Part shown: positions 61,746 through 64,000 of the stretch, in pieces
Layout: each line of letters opens with the position of its first letter
How positions within the stretch are numbered: position 1 is the stretch's first letter
NCBI RefSeq assembly: GCF_002213415.1
Contig: NZ_NJGU01000001.1
Coordinates: 372,001 to 436,000, forward strand
Direction of reading: 5' to 3'
Length of the DNA stretch: 64,000 bases
Origin: Herbaspirillum robiniae
GTDB lineage: Bacteria; Pseudomonadota; Gammaproteobacteria; Burkholderiales; Burkholderiaceae_D
Program-made: the position numbers and the translations under genes
Notes under the pieces: model-generated
Told to the model about the DNA's origin: nothing
What the model saw: only the letters and a program-made list of their open reading frames with translations
Database searches by the model: none

Positions 61746-63107
61746 ATGAAAGTCCGCTCCCAATCAGGATGGTTTAGCAACGGCCTGTTCTGGCGTACGT
61801 TCTTCCTCCTGACCTTCCTGATCACCGCCAGCATGGTGGCCTGGGTGGCCAGCTTCCGCATGGTCGAACGCGGCCCGCGCGCGGAGCAGCTGGCCGCGCA
61901 GATCGTGTCGGTGGTCACCATCACGCGCGCGGCGCTGACGCACTCGGCGCCCGAAATGCGGCGCGAACTGCTGTTCGACCTGGCCAGCAACGAAGGCATC
62001 CGCATCTACCCGCTGGAAAAGTCCGACAAGATCGTTCCGCCGGAAGATTCGCCCATCGTCCCCGAGCTCGAGTACTACGTGCGCCAGTCGCTGGACGAGA
62101 ATACCCTGTTCGCCTCCAGCGTCAACGACGTGGAAGGCTTCTGGATCAGTTTCAACATCGACGACGACCAGTACTGGCTGATGCTCGACCGCGGCCGCCT
62201 GGATCGCACCTCGGGCCTGCAGTGGCTGGGCTGGGGATCGATTGCGCTGTTCCTGTCGCTGATCGGCGCGGTCTTCATCTCGACCCTGATCAACCAGCCG
62301 CTGGCGCGCCTGACCGCAGCCGCGCGCGCCATCGCCAAGGGTCGCCAGCCTGAGCCGCTGCCCGAATCCGGCCCCACCGAGATCGAGGAAGCCAATCGCA
62401 GCTTCAACCAGATGGTGGCCGACCTGAACCGCGTCGAATCCGACCGTGCCCTGATCCTGGCCGGCATCTCGCACGATCTGCGCACGCCGCTGGCACGCAT
62501 GCAGCTGGAAGTGGAGATGGCCAACCTCTCCGACGAGGCGCGCGACGGCATGCACTCCGACCTGGCCCAGATGGACAGCATCATCGGCCAGTTCCTCGAC
62601 TACGCCAAACCCTTCGACGCCAGCAACCTCGAGACCATCGACCTGGCGGCGCTGCTGCACGACGTCGCCGCCAAGGCGACGCGCCTGACCGACGTCAGGA
62701 TCAGCGGCGACATCGCCACCAGCGCCGAAGTCGCCGGCAACGGCACCGAGCTTGCGCGCGTGTTCAGCAACCTGGTGGAAAACGCCCGCCGCTACGGCAA
62801 GACACCGGGCACCGACTGCGCCGAGATCGACCTGCGCAGCCGCGTCGAGGGCCATAACGTGATCATCGAGATCGGCGACCATGGCCCCGGCGTGCCCGAC
62901 AGCGAATGCGAACGCCTGCTGCGTCCCTTCACCCGGCTGGAAGTCGCCCGCAGCCAGGCCAACGGTTCCGGCCTGGGACTGGCCATCGTCAACCGCATCG
63001 TGCTGCGCCACAACGGCAAGCTGGCGCTGAAGGGCCACGACGAAACCCACGGCGGCCTGCTGGTCCAGATCACGCTGCCGCTGCAGCATCACCGTCGCCA
63101 TGGCTGA
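61746..63107 (+). CDS. envZ: Osmosensor histidine kinase EnvZ
   Basis: Inner-membrane kinase and phosphatase partner of OmpR. The 453-residue product has membrane helices at about 15-37 and 160-185, a periplasmic domain of about 120 residues, HAMP, an H-box GISHDLRTPLARMQLE with H243, N-box (VFSNLVENARRYG) and glycine boxes (DHGPGVP and GSGLGLAIVNRIV). Its last 8 bases overlap the start of the next gene. Confidence 0.95.
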   Translation: MKVRSQSGWFSNGLFWRTFFLLTFLITASMVAWVASFRMVERGPRAEQLAAQIVSVVTITRAALTHSAPEMRRELLFDLASNEGIRIYPLEKSDKIVPPEDSPIVPELEYYVRQSLDENTLFASSVNDVEGFWISFNIDDDQYWLMLDRGRLDRTSGLQWLGWGSIALFLSLIGAVFISTLINQPLARLTAAARAIAKGRQPEPLPESGPTEIEEANRSFNQMVADLNRVESDRALILAGISHDLRTPLARMQLEVEMANLSDEARDGMHSDLAQMDSIIGQFLDYAKPFDASNLETIDLAALLHDVAAKATRLTDVRISGDIATSAEVAGNGTELARVFSNLVENARRYGKTPGTDCAEIDLRSRVEGHNVIIEIGDHGPGVPDSECERLLRPFTRLEVARSQANGSGLGLAIVNRIVLRHNGKLALKGHDETHGGLLVQITLPLQHHRRHG

Positions 63108-63660
63108 GCGCAGGATCCCGGCCGTCCTGTTCTGGGCGGCATCCGCCCTGCCCGCGCTGGCGGCGGCGCAAAGCTACGCCGACCGCAATTTCAGCGTCGC
63201 GCCCGGCGCGCGCGACGGCAGCAGACCCATCGTCGTGCTGTCTCCGGTGCAACCGGCGCCGCCGCCTCCACCCGCGCCGGCCGTGCCGCGCAACGGCCCG
63301 GTCGGCTCCTACGCTTCGGACGCCGCCGGCCCGGACATCCGCGCCAAGAATGCCGACTACGCCACGTCGTTTCGCGTGGTCGAGCGCATCCCGCCCGGAT
63401 CGGTCATCCGGGATGTGGCATGGCGTTACGGGGTAAAAAACAAACCGCCCGGGTTCGAGGCGGTGCTTTGCTGGCAGGACGCCTCGACCTGCTGGACCGT
63501 GAGCGATGCCAACAGCGGCAATACCAGCTTCTTCAACGGCCGTGACGCCGCCCGTCCCTTCACGCTCTACTACCGCGTCAAGGGCGGCGGACATTTGCCC
63601 AACGGCCCGGTCAAGGGCGACATGAATCAGATCATCGTCACCTTCGACGTGCCGGGCTGA
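63100..63660 (+). CDS. Secreted proline-rich protein of unknown function
   Basis: A 186-residue precursor with a signal peptide (VLFWAASALPALAAA, cleavage near AAAQS), a Pro-rich linker (VQPAPPPPPAPAVPRNGP, about 50-65) and a C-terminal domain (about 80-186) with FRVVERIPPGSVIRDVAWRYG and two cysteines (C123-type pair, CWQDASTCW), possibly a disulfide. No catalytic motif was recognised. The start overlaps the envZ end by 8 bases, so it is translationally coupled to envZ. Confidence 0.7.
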   Translation: MAERRIPAVLFWAASALPALAAAQSYADRNFSVAPGARDGSRPIVVLSPVQPAPPPPPAPAVPRNGPVGSYASDAAGPDIRAKNADYATSFRVVERIPPGSVIRDVAWRYGVKNKPPGFEAVLCWQDASTCWTVSDANSGNTSFFNGRDAARPFTLYYRVKGGGHLPNGPVKGDMNQIIVTFDVPG

Positions 63661-63673
63661 ACGGCGCGGCGAC

Positions 63674-64000
63674 TCAGCCGGCGAGGTCGTCGATCTCGCG
63701 CGACTTCTGCAGCGCATCGTCGATGCGCTCCACCGCAATCACCTTCAAGCCTTCGATCGGCTGCTTGGGCGCGTTCGCCTTGGGAATCACCGCAATCGAG
63801 AAGCCCAGCTTGGCCGCCTCGCGCAGGCGCTCCTGGCCGCGCGGCGCCGGACGGATCTCGCCGGCCAGGCCGACTTCGCCGAACACCACCAGGCCGCGCG
63901 GCAGCGGCTTGTTGCGCATCGAGGAGTTGATCGCCATCAGCACGGCCAGGTCGGCCGCCGGCTCGGTGATCTTGACGCCGCCCACCGCGTTGATGAAGAC
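63674..64000 (-). CDS. radA: DNA repair protein RadA, C-terminal part (5' end outside window)
   Basis: RadA/Sms, a RecA-like branch-migration helicase. Only about the last 108 residues are in the window; the frame is open to the right edge, starting VFINAVGGVKITEPAADLAV. The Lon-protease-like C-terminal domain is clear from GLVVFGEVGLAGEIRPAPRG and RLREAAKLGF. The stop lies 14 bases after the convergent secreted-protein gene. Confidence 0.93.
   Translation of the reverse strand, partial: VFINAVGGVKITEPAADLAVLMAINSSMRNKPLPRGLVVFGEVGLAGEIRPAPRGQERLREAAKLGFSIAVIPKANAPKQPIEGLKVIAVERIDDALQKSREIDDLAG

Overview
This is a 64-kb piece of a G+C-rich betaproteobacterial chromosome, most likely Burkholderiales, family Oxalobacteraceae, Herbaspirillum-like. 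The grounds are the strong GC third-position bias, the long rpsB-tsf-pyrH-frr-uppS-cdsA-dxr-rseP-bamA-skp-lpxD-fabZ-lpxA-lpxB-rnhB block, the smc-zipA-ligA block, the dapC-dapD-dapE cluster, and a two-gene cyanophycin synthetase locus. The genus is inferred from protein resemblance only. I see no rRNA, tRNA, CRISPR array, prophage or insertion sequence, so the window reads as core genome with a few accessory loci.

Layout. 1-4.1 kb: the 3' part of a Cpx-type sensor kinase, then (minus strand) an nfeD-SPFH membrane pair and a secreted serine hydrolase. 4.2-7.9 kb: ppsA and its regulator ppsR, divergent. 7.9-24.5 kb (minus strand): translation genes (rpsB, tsf, pyrH, frr), then isoprenoid and phospholipid precursors (uppS, cdsA, dxr), envelope biogenesis (rseP, bamA, skp), lipid A (lpxD, fabZ, lpxA, lpxB), then rnhB, a SpoU/TrmH-type RNA methyltransferase and a DUF6314 gene. 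Many joins overlap by 1-17 bases, while the wider gaps often carry strong stem-loops. 24.7-29.4 kb: map, glnD (PII uridylylation) and an rRNA pseudouridine synthase.

29.4-37.8 kb is the most distinctive region: a cyanophycin locus. Two cyanophycin synthetases lie in tandem on the plus strand. The first lacks the C-terminal lobe of the Mur-ligase domain. Divergent from them are an ABC exporter with an extra N-terminal zinc-ribbon region and a DUF1854 protein overlapping it by 4 bases. The first synthetase has an HxxEH...E motif in its N domain; the second has alanine at three of those positions. This suggests a division of labour (primer making or trimming versus polymer extension).

37.9-47 kb (minus strand): def, galU, ligA, zipA, smc. 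47.2-49.7 kb: two tandem paralogous type-1 periplasmic binding proteins of equal length with no transporter beside them. 49.8-51.5 kb: a chemoreceptor with a C-terminal CheR/CheB tether. 51.8-56.6 kb: dapC, dapD, an ArsC/Spx-like protein, dapE and prmB, with a REP-like palindrome before prmB. 56.6-60.3 kb: an ABC-F ATPase (YheS) and a cystine-type binding protein and permease without an ATPase gene. 60.5-63.7 kb: a small secreted protein divergent from ompR-envZ, with an OmpR-like 10-bp direct repeat between them, and a secreted proline-rich protein overlapping the end of envZ. The window ends inside radA.

Starts were moved downstream of the longest open frame where a ribosome-binding site or family length favoured it. 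Promoter, operator and hairpin calls were made by eye and are less certain than the protein calls.
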